This document shows, piece by piece, positions 26,471 through 35,533 of a DNA stretch of 64,000 nucleotides. The stretch is taken from positions 1-64,000 of the forward strand of contig NZ_QUNH01000004.1 of assembly GCF_003387355.1 (NCBI RefSeq), given 5' to 3'. Under the pieces are notes generated by a model. The model made no database searches. It had not been told where the DNA came from and saw only the letters and a program-made list of their open reading frames with translations. Positions within the stretch are counted from its first letter, which is position 1, and each line of letters begins with the position of its first letter. The DNA is from Winogradskyella sediminis (GTDB lineage Bacteria; Bacteroidota; Bacteroidia; Flavobacteriales; Flavobacteriaceae). Made by a program: the position numbers and the translations under genes.

Positions 26471-29400
26471 ATGCATAGAAAATTACGTAATCAAACATTC
26501 TTTTTAAGTCTCATTTTTATATTGCTTTTTATTGCTGAAAACGGGTTTGCTCAAGAGTTTATACATGTGGAAAATACGGTAGGCTTAGGTGTACTCGAGG
26601 AAAATAATGGCGTGGCGGTTGCAGATTATGACGGTGATAATGATTTAGATGTTTTTGTAGTTGCAAAGGCACAGGATGACCCAAATAGTCCCAAAACGAT
26701 AAGTCGTTTGTTTCAAAATAATAATGACGGCACATTTACAGATGTAACTGATACAGCTGGCTTTGTTAATTTATTGACACCAGAAGATGGCGTTAGTGAG
26801 TATTTTGGTTTAGCTGGTTATAAATCGGGAGCATTTTGGGGAGATTATAACAATGATGGTTATCCTGATTTATTCCTAACAAACTCCCTTAAAGTGCAAC
26901 TCTGGAAAAATTTAGGTGATGGTTCGTTTATCAACATCACTGAAACGGCAGGTTTTCTACCTACCAATTTATGCAGATATACTGGGGCAACTTGGTTTGA
27001 TTATAATAACGATGGCTTTTTAGATATTTATATTAACGATTGGAATGGCTGTGGAAGTAACATATTCTATAAAAACAATGGAGATGACACTTTTACCGAT
27101 GTTACAGTCGAAGCCGGTCTATTTACTAGTCAGGGTAGACCAAGTTATACGGCATTACCTTTTGATTTTAATGAGGATGGTTTTATGGATTTATTGGTCT
27201 CAAATGACTTAAGTAAAGCAAATTACCTTTATATAAATGACAATGGTAACTCCTTTTCGGATCAAGCTCCACCTTATGGAGTTAATACAATGGGAGATGA
27301 TATGGGAATAGCCATGGCCGACTATAATCGTGATGGTGATTTTGATATATTTATAACAAACATAGATGAGAATTTCTTCCTAGATAATAATGGTGATAAC
27401 ACATTTACGGAAGTCACTACTGAACTTGAAGTTAATAATACAGGATGGTCTTGGGGTGTTAAATTCTCTGATTTTGATTTGGACGGAGATGAAGACCTAT
27501 TTATAGTTAATGGCTTCGATTTTGGTAACAGAAATGAAGAGGCTAATTATTATTTTAGAAGTAGTTTTGCTCAAGACGAGGATAAATTTCAGAATGTATC
27601 GTCTCAATTAGGACTTAATGAAGTTACAATTAGTGTGGAGGCGATTGACTGGGATTATGATAATGATGGAGATATTGATGTATTTGTTACAAACAGTGAT
27701 AGACCTTCGTATTTATATGAAAATCGAACCTTAAATTTTGATACTACAGATCCCCAAGTACATTTTTTCAAAGTTATATTAGAAGGTACTGTTTCTAACC
27801 GTGATGCTATTGGCACCACGGTCACCCTTACAACAGAAGAGGGAAGTTTAAAGCGATATTATTCTGGTGTTGGGATCTTAAGCCAGAGTTTGCAAGCAGT
27901 ACATTTTGGATTAGGAGAAGTTACAGATATTACGACTTTAGAAATTCAATGGCCGTCAGGTTTAATAGAAACTTTTAATAATTTAAATGCAGATGTTACA
28001 ATAAAAGCCACAGAAGGCGAAGGATATGAGGTGTTAGATATTCTCCCAAGTCAAAAGGTTTACGGATGTATTGACCCATTGTCATGCAACTTTAACCCTG
28101 ATGCTACATTGTCCGATGGTACTTGTAGCTATTTAGAATCTAACGTTATTTTGGGTAACATGTCTTCAGCTTTTTTAAATACTGAAACCTATACTTATGC
28201 TATTGGGAATAACTCCATGGCCAATTGGCAGGTTGTTGGTGGCGAGATAGTAAACGGGCAAGGCACCGATACCATTAAAGTGAAATGGCATTTAGAGGAA
28301 ATTGGTTATTTGTCCGTTATAGAAATAGGTGAGAATTGCAATAGTATTGAGGTTACTGCGGAAGTGAGTTTAGATCTCGATACTTTATCAGAGGATATCT
28401 CTATCGCTCGCTTGTGGAATGAAGCCTTATTAGAAGCGATAAGAAGGGATTATGCAAGACCGACAATTCATGCCCGAAATTTGTTTCATTCAAGTGTTGC
28501 TATGTATGATATTTGGGCAATTTATGATGAAGTTGCCGAGCCTTACTTAATAGGTAATACAGTGCATGGCTTCAATAATACGCTATCCGATTTTATGCCT
28601 CTAGAAAACCTTGAAGAATCCAAAGAAAAGGCAATTAGTTTTGCGATGTATCGTCTGTTGTCTCATCGATTTCAGAATTCACCAAATTTAGACGTCACAC
28701 AAGCCAGATTCGATTTATTAATGGACAAATTGGGCTATGATACCTCTTTTACTTCACTATTATATGAAGATGGAAATGCAGCAGCTCTAGGGAATTTTGT
28801 TGCGCAAACATTAATAGATTATGGTTTACAAGATGGTTCTAGAGAAGCTACAGGTTATGATAATACCTATTATCAGCCAGTAAATTCACCTTATGTTTTA
28901 GATTTAGAAAATGATCCCATTAACGACCCTAACCGCTGGCAGCCTTTAAGTTTAGAAACTTTTATAGATCAAAGTGGTAATATTATAGAAGGTAGCGTTC
29001 CGCCTTTTTTAAGTCCAGAATGGGGAAATGTTGCGGCTTTTGCATTAACGGATGAAGATAAAGTAACTTATGAAAGAGACGGAAATAGTTTTCATGTTTA
29101 TCATGATCCTTCTAATCCACCAAATATAAGTACAACGGAATATACCATGGAAAGTGAAGCTTATAAATGGGGTTTTTCAATGGTGTCCGTGTGGCAATCT
29201 CATTTAGATCCTAATGATAATGTAATGTGGGATATTTCTCCTAACACTATAGGAAATGTAGATATTAGTACATTCCCTACAGATTATGAAGACTTTTCAG
29301 ATTTCTATAACTTTTTTGATGGTGGAGCCAATAGTAATGGTCACGCTATTAATCCGTATACAGGCAACCCTTATGAATCTAATATAGTACCACGAGGTGA

Positions 29401-30508
29401 TTATACTAGAGTGTTAGCTGAATTTTGGGCAGACGGACCAGACTCGGAAACACCACCTGGTCATTGGTTTTCTCTTTTGAACTATGTTAACGATCATCCG
29501 GCTTTTGAAAAACGTTTTCAAGGTGAAGGTGAAATTTTAGATCCGTTAGAATGGGATGTTAAAGCCTATTTTATTTTAGGTGGAGGAATGCATGATGCAG
29601 CAATTTCTGCGTGGAGTATAAAGGGATGGTATGATTATATTAGACCAGTATCTGCACTACGTTACATGGCAGAACAAGGTCAGAGTACAGATCCAACTCG
29701 AGATAATTATAGTGTATCTGGCATTGAATTAATAGATGATTATATCGAAATTGTTGAAGAAGGTGATGCGTTAGCTGGAGATAATGGCCAAAATATTGGA
29801 AAAATAAAGATGTATACTTGGAAGGGACATGATTATATTGATAATACGGAGACAGATCAAGCAGGAGTTGGTTGGATTTTAGCTGAAGATTGGTATCCTT
29901 ATCAAAGACCTACCTTTGTAACTCCACCTTTTGCAGGGTATGTCTCTGGGCATTCCACCTATTCGAGAACAGCATCAGAGTTAATGACATTTATAACTGG
30001 TGACGAATATTTTCCAGGTGGATTAGCTGAATTTGTAGCGAGAAAAAATGAGTTTTTAGTTTTTGAAGAAGGACCTTCGCAAGATGTGGTGCTGCAATGG
30101 GCAACGTATAGAGATGCTTCAGATCAAACTAGTTTAAGTCGTATTTGGGGAGGTATCCATCCGCCAGCTGATGATATTCCAGGTCGGTTTGTAGGACAAG
30201 CCGTAGCTGAAGAAGTGTTTGATTTTGCCGTGCCTTACTTTGTTGGTGAAAACTTACATGTAGTTGATTTAAAACAAAATATAGGAGTGTATCCAAACCC
30301 AACAACAAATAGAGAGCTACATATTACAAATACCGGAACCGAAGATGTTATTGCGATTTTTGATATGCGAGGACGTAAAATTGAAATCGAAAATAGAAGT
30401 TATAATGCAATGACCAATACCACCACTATAAAATTATCTTCTGCAGATATCGGATTGTATTTGCTAAAGGTAAATGTATATTCTAAAATATTTATGGTAA
30501 ACAATTAA
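26471..30508 (+). CDS. Secreted FG-GAP/ASPIC-UnbV and vanadium-haloperoxidase-type (PAP2) fusion with type IX sorting domain
   Basis: A 1345-residue exported protein. The signal peptide covers 1-28 (ends in GFAQ). Residues about 30-440 are FG-GAP/VCBS repeats with Asp-rich calcium loops such as DYDGDNDLD and DYNNDGYPD. An ASPIC/UnbV domain follows (about 445-520), then a short Cys motif (GCIDPLSCNFNPDA near 531-544) and a PKD-like linker. Residues about 640-1255 form a vanadium-haloperoxidase/PAP2-type domain with all three signatures: KGWYDYIRP (K1051, R1058, P1059), SGH (His1161) and SRIWGGIHPPAD (Arg1224, His1230). A type IX sorting domain (YPNP) closes the chain (about 1262-1345). Halide oxidation or phosphatase activity is possible; the substrate is unknown. 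Confidence 0.87.
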   Translation: MHRKLRNQTFFLSLIFILLFIAENGFAQEFIHVENTVGLGVLEENNGVAVADYDGDNDLDVFVVAKAQDDPNSPKTISRLFQNNNDGTFTDVTDTAGFVNLLTPEDGVSEYFGLAGYKSGAFWGDYNNDGYPDLFLTNSLKVQLWKNLGDGSFINITETAGFLPTNLCRYTGATWFDYNNDGFLDIYINDWNGCGSNIFYKNNGDDTFTDVTVEAGLFTSQGRPSYTALPFDFNEDGFMDLLVSNDLSKANYLYINDNGNSFSDQAPPYGVNTMGDDMGIAMADYNRDGDFDIFITNIDENFFLDNNGDNTFTEVTTELEVNNTGWSWGVKFSDFDLDGDEDLFIVNGFDFGNRNEEANYYFRSSFAQDEDKFQNVSSQLGLNEVTISVEAIDWDYDNDGDIDVFVTNSDRPSYLYENRTLNFDTTDPQVHFFKVILEGTVSNRDAIGTTVTLTTEEGSLKRYYSGVGILSQSLQAVHFGLGEVTDITTLEIQWPSGLIETFNNLNADVTIKATEGEGYEVLDILPSQKVYGCIDPLSCNFNPDATLSDGTCSYLESNVILGNMSSAFLNTETYTYAIGNNSMANWQVVGGEIVNGQGTDTIKVKWHLEEIGYLSVIEIGENCNSIEVTAEVSLDLDTLSEDISIARLWNEALLEAIRRDYARPTIHARNLFHSSVAMYDIWAIYDEVAEPYLIGNTVHGFNNTLSDFMPLENLEESKEKAISFAMYRLLSHRFQNSPNLDVTQARFDLLMDKLGYDTSFTSLLYEDGNAAALGNFVAQTLIDYGLQDGSREATGYDNTYYQPVNSPYVLDLENDPINDPNRWQPLSLETFIDQSGNIIEGSVPPFLSPEWGNVAAFALTDEDKVTYERDGNSFHVYHDPSNPPNISTTEYTMESEAYKWGFSMVSVWQSHLDPNDNVMWDISPNTIGNVDISTFPTDYEDFSDFYNFFDGGANSNGHAINPYTGNPYESNIVPRGDYTRVLAEFWADGPDSETPPGHWFSLLNYVNDHPAFEKRFQGEGEILDPLEWDVKAYFILGGGMHDAAISAWSIKGWYDYIRPVSALRYMAEQGQSTDPTRDNYSVSGIELIDDYIEIVEEGDALAGDNGQNIGKIKMYTWKGHDYIDNTETDQAGVGWILAEDWYPYQRPTFVTPPFAGYVSGHSTYSRTASELMTFITGDEYFPGGLAEFVARKNEFLVFEEGPSQDVVLQWATYRDASDQTSLSRIWGGIHPPADDIPGRFVGQAVAEEVFDFAVPYFVGENLHVVDLKQNIGVYPNPTTNRELHITNTGTEDVIAIFDMRGRKIEIENRSYNAMTNTTTIKLSSADIGLYLLKVNVYSKIFMVNN

Positions 30509-30745
30509 TCATTAAAGTTTGTAATGATCGATGATTTCTAATCTTCAGATATCAAGTGTATTCCGAGGATTATAAAAAGACAGTTACAGGCGAATTAAAA
30601 TAGGGCTTTCTTACGGTTGGGTTATTTATAAGTTATTGTTTATAGCATGGTTTACTTTTAGCCATTTATTACTAATAGACTAATACTTTTGTTTTGATAA
30701 TGAAAAGAGTTAGAAAATAATAATTTATCCATTATTTTTGTTTCA
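30509..30745. other. 237-bp intergenic stretch upstream of the SprT-like gene
   Basis: No gene is visible. The stop codon of the upstream gene lies in a weak 7-bp hairpin (30508-30514 with 30522-30528) that lacks a clear T-run. Two perfect -7 boxes are present, TACTTTTG at 30684-30691 and TATTTTTG at 30733-30740; the second ends 5 nt before the ATG. Confidence 0.5.
30733..30740 (+). promoter_or_regulatory. -7 box abutting the start codon of the SprT-like gene
   Basis: Perfect TATTTTTG with only 5 nt to the ATG at 30746, so a transcript from here would be leaderless or nearly so. An alternative box at 30684-30691 would give a normal leader of about 50 nt. Confidence 0.4.
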
Positions 30746-31351
30746 ATGCAAACACCACTTTTAAATTATATACCAAGTGCTGCTCAATCCATGGTTACGG
30801 AGCTTTTAACCGATGATAATTTAACCGTAAAAGTAAAAAGCGAACGGAAAACACGTCATGGTGATTATAGAGAGTTACCAAATGGTAAACATCAAATAAC
30901 CGTAAATTCAAACCTCAATACCTATCGGTTTTTAATGACTTTAATTCATGAAATTGCACATTTCACTGCGTATAAAAAATATGGAAGAGCCATTAAACCA
31001 CATGGTAAAGAGTGGAAACTCACATTTCAACATTTAATGTTACCTTTTTTAAGGCCTGATATATTTCCTTCAGAATTACTACCATTGTTAGCCAAGCATT
31101 TTAAAAACCCAAAGGCGTCTAGTGATACAGATGCAAATTTGTCATTAGCATTAAAACAATATAATGAGGTCAATGATAAGACCTATGTTTTTGAAGTGCC
31201 TTTTGGTGAGACGTTTAAATTATATAATGGAAGAGTGTTTAAACAAGGGAAACAAAGAAGAAAACGGTTTGAATGTTTAGAAGTTAGCACAGGAAAGTTA
31301 TATTTGTTTAATCCTAATGCAGAAGTTGAATTATTAAGTTATGAAGAATAA
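30746..31351 (+). CDS. SprT-like metalloprotease-domain protein
   Basis: A 201-residue cytoplasmic protein with the HEIAH zinc motif (His68-Glu69...His72) followed by a YGRAIKPHGKEW segment, as in SprT/Spartan proteases, which act on proteins crosslinked to DNA in eukaryotes. The bacterial role is not settled. The C-terminal part (GKQRRKRFECLEV) looks like the small beta/zinc-ribbon end of SprT proteins but lacks an obvious Cys4 set. It overlaps manC by 11 bp. Confidence 0.85.
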   Translation: MQTPLLNYIPSAAQSMVTELLTDDNLTVKVKSERKTRHGDYRELPNGKHQITVNSNLNTYRFLMTLIHEIAHFTAYKKYGRAIKPHGKEWKLTFQHLMLPFLRPDIFPSELLPLLAKHFKNPKASSDTDANLSLALKQYNEVNDKTYVFEVPFGETFKLYNGRVFKQGKQRRKRFECLEVSTGKLYLFNPNAEVELLSYEE

Positions 31352-32423
31352 GAATTATTATGCCATACTAATGGCAGGTGGAGTAGGGTCGCGATTTTGG
31401 CCAGTGAGTACACAAGATTTTCCAAAGCAGTTTCACGATATGCTTGGTACTGGTGATACACTAATACAAAAAACCTTTAATCGTTTGGCTCAATTAATAC
31501 CAGAGGAAAATATCTTTATTTTAACTAACGAACGCTATAACAATCTTGTTTTTGAACAATTACCCAACGTTACTAAAAGACAAGTGGTTTTAGAACCAGC
31601 CATGCGTAATACAGCTCCTTGTATTTTATATGCAGCATTAAAAATTCAGAAGGAAAATAAAGGTGCCGTAATGATTGTTGCGCCAAGTGATCATTGGATT
31701 GAAGATGAACATGCTTTTACTAATAATGTAAAAACAGCCTTTGATCATTGTGCTTCTAATGATGCGTTAATGACGCTGGGCATTACACCAACTTTTCCTA
31801 ACACAGGCTATGGCTATATAGAATATGATAAATCTACAACTCAAGATATAAAACCCGTTAATCAGTTTAGAGAAAAACCAGATTACGAAACTGCAAAATC
31901 TTTTATAAGTCAAGGTAATTTTTTATGGAATGCAGGAATATTTATGTGGAGTGCTACGTCAGTAATTGCAGCTTTTAAAAGAAATCAGCCAGAGTTATTT
32001 CAGTTATTTAATAGTGGTTATGATGTGTACAATACAGAATTAGAAGATAATTTTATTAGAGACAATTATGAGAAGGCAGAAAATATATCTGTGGATTATG
32101 CACTAATGGAAAAGAGTGATAATGTCTTTGTGATTCCTGCAAATTTTGATTGGAATGATCTTGGGACATGGGGAAGTCTATATGATAAATTAGAAAAAGA
32201 CGATGCTAATAATGCTGTTGTAAATGCTAAAACCTTATTAGAAGACACTAATGGGAATATGATTCGTTCTAAAAAAGATAAAGTTGTAGTTATCGATGGA
32301 CTAAAAGATTATATAGTTGTAGACAAAGACGAAGTTTTACTTATCTTTCCTAAAGCTAAAGAACAAGATATTAAAAAAGTGCTTCAAAATGTGAAAGCCA
32401 CTTTTGGGGAAGAATACGGTTAG
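31341..32423 (+). CDS. Mannose-1-phosphate guanylyltransferase
   Basis: A 360-residue nucleotidyltransferase that makes GDP-mannose from GTP and mannose-1-phosphate, feeding polysaccharide and glycoprotein synthesis. The N-terminal signature MAGGVGSRFWPVS (about 12-24), the PSDHWI motif, FREKPD and NFDWNDLGTWGSLYDKL are all typical. The length indicates a single-domain enzyme without the phosphomannose isomerase domain. It overlaps the SprT-like gene by 11 bp and is followed after 3 bp by the DUF389 gene. Confidence 0.93.
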   Translation: MKNKNYYAILMAGGVGSRFWPVSTQDFPKQFHDMLGTGDTLIQKTFNRLAQLIPEENIFILTNERYNNLVFEQLPNVTKRQVVLEPAMRNTAPCILYAALKIQKENKGAVMIVAPSDHWIEDEHAFTNNVKTAFDHCASNDALMTLGITPTFPNTGYGYIEYDKSTTQDIKPVNQFREKPDYETAKSFISQGNFLWNAGIFMWSATSVIAAFKRNQPELFQLFNSGYDVYNTELEDNFIRDNYEKAENISVDYALMEKSDNVFVIPANFDWNDLGTWGSLYDKLEKDDANNAVVNAKTLLEDTNGNMIRSKKDKVVVIDGLKDYIVVDKDEVLLIFPKAKEQDIKKVLQNVKATFGEEYG

Positions 32424-32426
32424 ACT

Positions 32427-33911
32427 ATGAGTGAGGAAAATAAATTCAATTTCTCCGAGGACGAGAAAAATTCTCAGATACACAAGGAGAATGTCGTTGA
32501 AGAAAAGAAAGCTGCTGTAAAAAAAGATGCTCAAGGCCTGTTTGCCAGTGTGAAAACATTTCTTAATGAGCTCTTAGATTTTAGGGATGATACAGATAGA
32601 GATGCTACGATTTCGGCAATCAAAGCGGATATCCCTTTTAAGGGAGCTACGGCTTGGATTTTAATTTGCTCTATTTTTGTCGCCTCTATTGGTCTAAACG
32701 CTAATTCCACAGCTGTAGTGATTGGTGCCATGTTAATTTCACCTTTAATGGGACCGATTTTAGGTATAGGAATGTCTATTGCTCTAAATGATATTGATAC
32801 CTTAAAAAAATCATTAATTAACTTAGCTACAATGATTGTGCTGAGTTTGTTAGCAGCCTATTTGTTTTTTAAGTTTTTCCCTTCTGCCGATATTATGACA
32901 AATGAGCTTTTTGGTAGAACAAAACCAGATTTAAGAGATGTTTTAATCGCATTTTTTGGTGGTGCAGCACTCATTATTGCTAGAACTAAAAAAGGAACTA
33001 TAGCCTCTGTAATATTTGGGGTTGCTATTGCTACAGCACTTATGCCTCCTTTATGTACTGCTGGTTATGGATTAGCACACAATTGGGAGATCTTTGTTGG
33101 AGCCATGTATTTGTTTACCATTAATACTATATTTATTGCTTTAGCAACGTTTTTGGTATTGAAGGTTTTACGATTTCCGATGCTTAAATACGCCAATTCA
33201 AAAAAACGTAAAAGAATTGCACAACTGGCTTCATTAATAGCTGTTTTGGTAATGGCACCAGCTATTTGGACGTTCATTAATTTTATAACTCAGAGTGGGT
33301 TAGAAGGTGATTATGAAAAATTTCTTAAGGAAGAAGTGAAATCTAATAACGAATTATGGTTTCAAAATGCTATTCCACATTGGGAAGATGAGGAAATTAT
33401 CCTATATTTTAATGGCGAAATCACTGAAGCTACTGTCACAGATTTAGAAAATGAAATTAAGAATTATCCGAAAATTAAAGATTTCAATTTAGTAATAAAA
33501 GGTAATAAATACAGAAGTATTGATAAAATTTCGGATGCTTATGATCGTGCGATAAAAGATTTAGATCAGAAAGATTTAATTATTAATGGGCTTCAAGAGC
33601 AAATTGAAGATTTAAAATTAAACATTACCAATCTTAATAAACAAATAGAATCCAAAAGCAGCAATCAGAATACAGTTTCCTTTAGCACGTTATCTCGCGA
33701 TGCGAAGATAAAATTTAGTGATTTAGAGTATTTTGGCTATGCTAAAATGCTAGAATCTAAAGATTTTATTAATATAGATACGGTTACTGTTGCTAATGTG
33801 AGATGGAAACTAGAGCTTGAGGATAGCTTGGTATCTATTAAAGAACGCAGTTTACAGACTTGGTTAAAAAACGAGCTTCAGGTAGATACTGTATTTATAA
33901 AACGTAACTAG
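32427..33911 (+). CDS. DUF389 (TIGR00341-type) integral membrane protein
   Basis: A 494-residue membrane protein of unknown function. An acidic/Lys-rich cytoplasmic N-terminus (about 1-50) precedes a core of six or so helices (about 70-290) with the DUF389 hallmark STAVVIGAMLISPLMGPILG (about 92-111) and the ATALMPPLCTAGYGLA segment (about 202-217). The C-terminal about 200 residues are soluble and partly coiled coil. It is the third gene of the SprT-manC-DUF389 unit and ends 3 bp from the convergent ABC ATPase gene; no terminator is seen between them. Confidence 0.88.
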   Translation: MSEENKFNFSEDEKNSQIHKENVVEEKKAAVKKDAQGLFASVKTFLNELLDFRDDTDRDATISAIKADIPFKGATAWILICSIFVASIGLNANSTAVVIGAMLISPLMGPILGIGMSIALNDIDTLKKSLINLATMIVLSLLAAYLFFKFFPSADIMTNELFGRTKPDLRDVLIAFFGGAALIIARTKKGTIASVIFGVAIATALMPPLCTAGYGLAHNWEIFVGAMYLFTINTIFIALATFLVLKVLRFPMLKYANSKKRKRIAQLASLIAVLVMAPAIWTFINFITQSGLEGDYEKFLKEEVKSNNELWFQNAIPHWEDEEIILYFNGEITEATVTDLENEIKNYPKIKDFNLVIKGNKYRSIDKISDAYDRAIKDLDQKDLIINGLQEQIEDLKLNITNLNKQIESKSSNQNTVSFSTLSRDAKIKFSDLEYFGYAKMLESKDFINIDTVTVANVRWKLELEDSLVSIKERSLQTWLKNELQVDTVFIKRN

Positions 33912-33914
33912 AGT

Positions 33915-34682
33915 TTAAGAGCTTTCTTCGAGGTACATTTTACGTACTTTTCTAAATAATTCAGAAGAATAAACAAAGTTGGTTACCGCTTCGTTTTCAG
34001 TTCTAAATATGGTTTCGCTAGAGCCTTCCCATTCTAAAAGTCCGTTTTTCAGGAAAACAATTTTCTCCCCAATTTCCATAACAGAATTCATATCGTGCGT
34101 ATTTACAACAGTCGTGATATCAAATTCATCTGTGATTTCTTGAATTAGGTTATCTATAACAATAGCTGTTTTTGGGTCGAGACCAGAATTAGGTTCATCA
34201 CAAAATAAATATTTTGGCCTGTTAACAATGGCTCTTGCAATAGCAACACGTTTTTGCATACCACCAGAAGCTTCACTTGGCATTTTTTTGTGAGCATCAG
34301 CTAAATTTACACGCTTTAAAACTTCGTCAACACGATCTTCCATTTCACTTTTACTTTGTTTTGTAAACATGCGTAAGGGGAACATTACGTTTTCAGCAAT
34401 AGTCATAGAATCAAATAAGGCGCTTCCTTGAAAAACCATACCCATTTCTGACCGTAAATTTGTTTTTTCTGTTCGAGAGAGTTTACTGAAATTTTTACCT
34501 TCATAAGAAATAGAACCACTTTCATATTCAAACAGTCCAAGTAAACATTTTAAAAATACTGTTTTCCCAGATCCACTTTGCCCTATGACTAAGTTGGTTT
34601 TACCTTTATTAAATGTTGTAGTGATACCTTTTAAAATTTGAGTATCTCCAAACGATTTTTTTAAGTCTTTAACTTCTATCAT
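33915..34682 (-). CDS. MlaF-like ABC transporter ATP-binding protein
   Basis: A 255-residue ABC ATPase of the phospholipid/MCE-type transporter group. Walker A GQSGSGKT lies at 34-41, the signature is ASGGMQKRVAIARA and Walker B is LFCDEPNSGLDP, with an H-loop NTHDM. I choose ATG at 34682 (MIEVKDLKKSFG): an upstream in-frame ATG would add 21 residues that overlap the permease gene and have no ABC character. It follows the permease by 2 bp. The MCE-domain partner (MlaD) is not in the window. Confidence 0.9.
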   Translation of the reverse strand: MIEVKDLKKSFGDTQILKGITTTFNKGKTNLVIGQSGSGKTVFLKCLLGLFEYESGSISYEGKNFSKLSRTEKTNLRSEMGMVFQGSALFDSMTIAENVMFPLRMFTKQSKSEMEDRVDEVLKRVNLADAHKKMPSEASGGMQKRVAIARAIVNRPKYLFCDEPNSGLDPKTAIVIDNLIQEITDEFDITTVVNTHDMNSVMEIGEKIVFLKNGLLEWEGSSETIFRTENEAVTNFVYSSELFRKVRKMYLEESS

Positions 34683-34684
34683 AA

Positions 34685-35434
34685 TTAGCCGAGCAATATA
34701 CTGGTTAGTAAAAAGTTGACAAGTATTATTAATACACTGGTCCAAACAAAAGAGGTTGTACTTGCTTTACCAACTTCTAATGCACCACCTTTCATAAAAT
34801 AGCCATAAAACGAAGGTATCGTTGCTAATAAAAAAGCAAAAACAAAGGTTTTTATAAAGGCGTAAATAAAGTGAAAAGGAATAAAATCTAATTGCACTCC
34901 TTCAATGTAATTTTCCATGGTGCCATAACCACCATAGACACAGGCCATAAGTCCGCCTAATATGCCTAAAAACATAGCAATAGAAATAACAAATGGATAT
35001 AAGGTTAAAGCAATAAATTTAGGAAACACCAAATAGTTAATGGCATTAATTCCCATAACTTCTAGAGCATCAATTTGTTCTGTAACACGCATGGTTCCAA
35101 TACTAGATGTAATAAAAGATCCCACTTTACCAGCCATTATTATAGAAATAAATGTCGGTGCAAATTCTAGTATTATTGATTGCCGAGTTGCGAAGCCTAC
35201 CAAGTACTTAGGCATTAAAGGGCTTGTCATATTCAGCGATGTTTGTATTGCTACAACACCACCTACAAAAAACGAAATAAAGGCTACAATACCGAGCGAT
35301 CCTATAATGAGATCATCAATATCTTTTAAGATTAAAGGTTTCATTACTGACCATTTAGTAGGTCTGCGAAAAATATCTTTAATCATTATAAAATAGGTGC
35401 CTATATTATGCAGATAAGTTATGGGTGTTTTCAT
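34685..35434 (-). CDS. MlaE-like ABC transporter permease
   Basis: A 249-residue inner-membrane permease of the MlaE family, thought to move phospholipids between inner and outer membranes. Five or so hydrophobic helices are seen, plus the family blocks LEFAPTFISIIMAGKVGS (about 90-107) and TEQIDALEVMGINAINYLVFP (about 118-138). It heads the permease-ATPase pair on the minus strand. Confidence 0.9.
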   Translation of the reverse strand: MKTPITYLHNIGTYFIMIKDIFRRPTKWSVMKPLILKDIDDLIIGSLGIVAFISFFVGGVVAIQTSLNMTSPLMPKYLVGFATRQSIILEFAPTFISIIMAGKVGSFITSSIGTMRVTEQIDALEVMGINAINYLVFPKFIALTLYPFVISIAMFLGILGGLMACVYGGYGTMENYIEGVQLDFIPFHFIYAFIKTFVFAFLLATIPSFYGYFMKGGALEVGKASTTSFVWTSVLIILVNFLLTSILLG

Positions 35435-35500
35435 TAATGCTAAAGTATAAAAAATGATTAGTTATTAATGTTAATTTAAACTAAGATAATTTAAAAATTG

Positions 35501-35508
35501 TATTTTTG
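35501..35508 (+). promoter_or_regulatory. -7 promoter box for the PafA-like phosphatase
   Basis: Perfect TATTTTTG box, 25 nt before the ATG at 35534; the -33 element is not clear. Confidence 0.5.
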
Positions 35509-35533
35509 AGACTCAAATTAAAGACTGATTCAA

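Noticed and set aside
34683..34745. A longer N-terminus for the MlaF-like ATPase starting at 34745
   Set aside because: It would overlap the permease gene by about 60 bp and adds residues that do not belong to an ABC domain.
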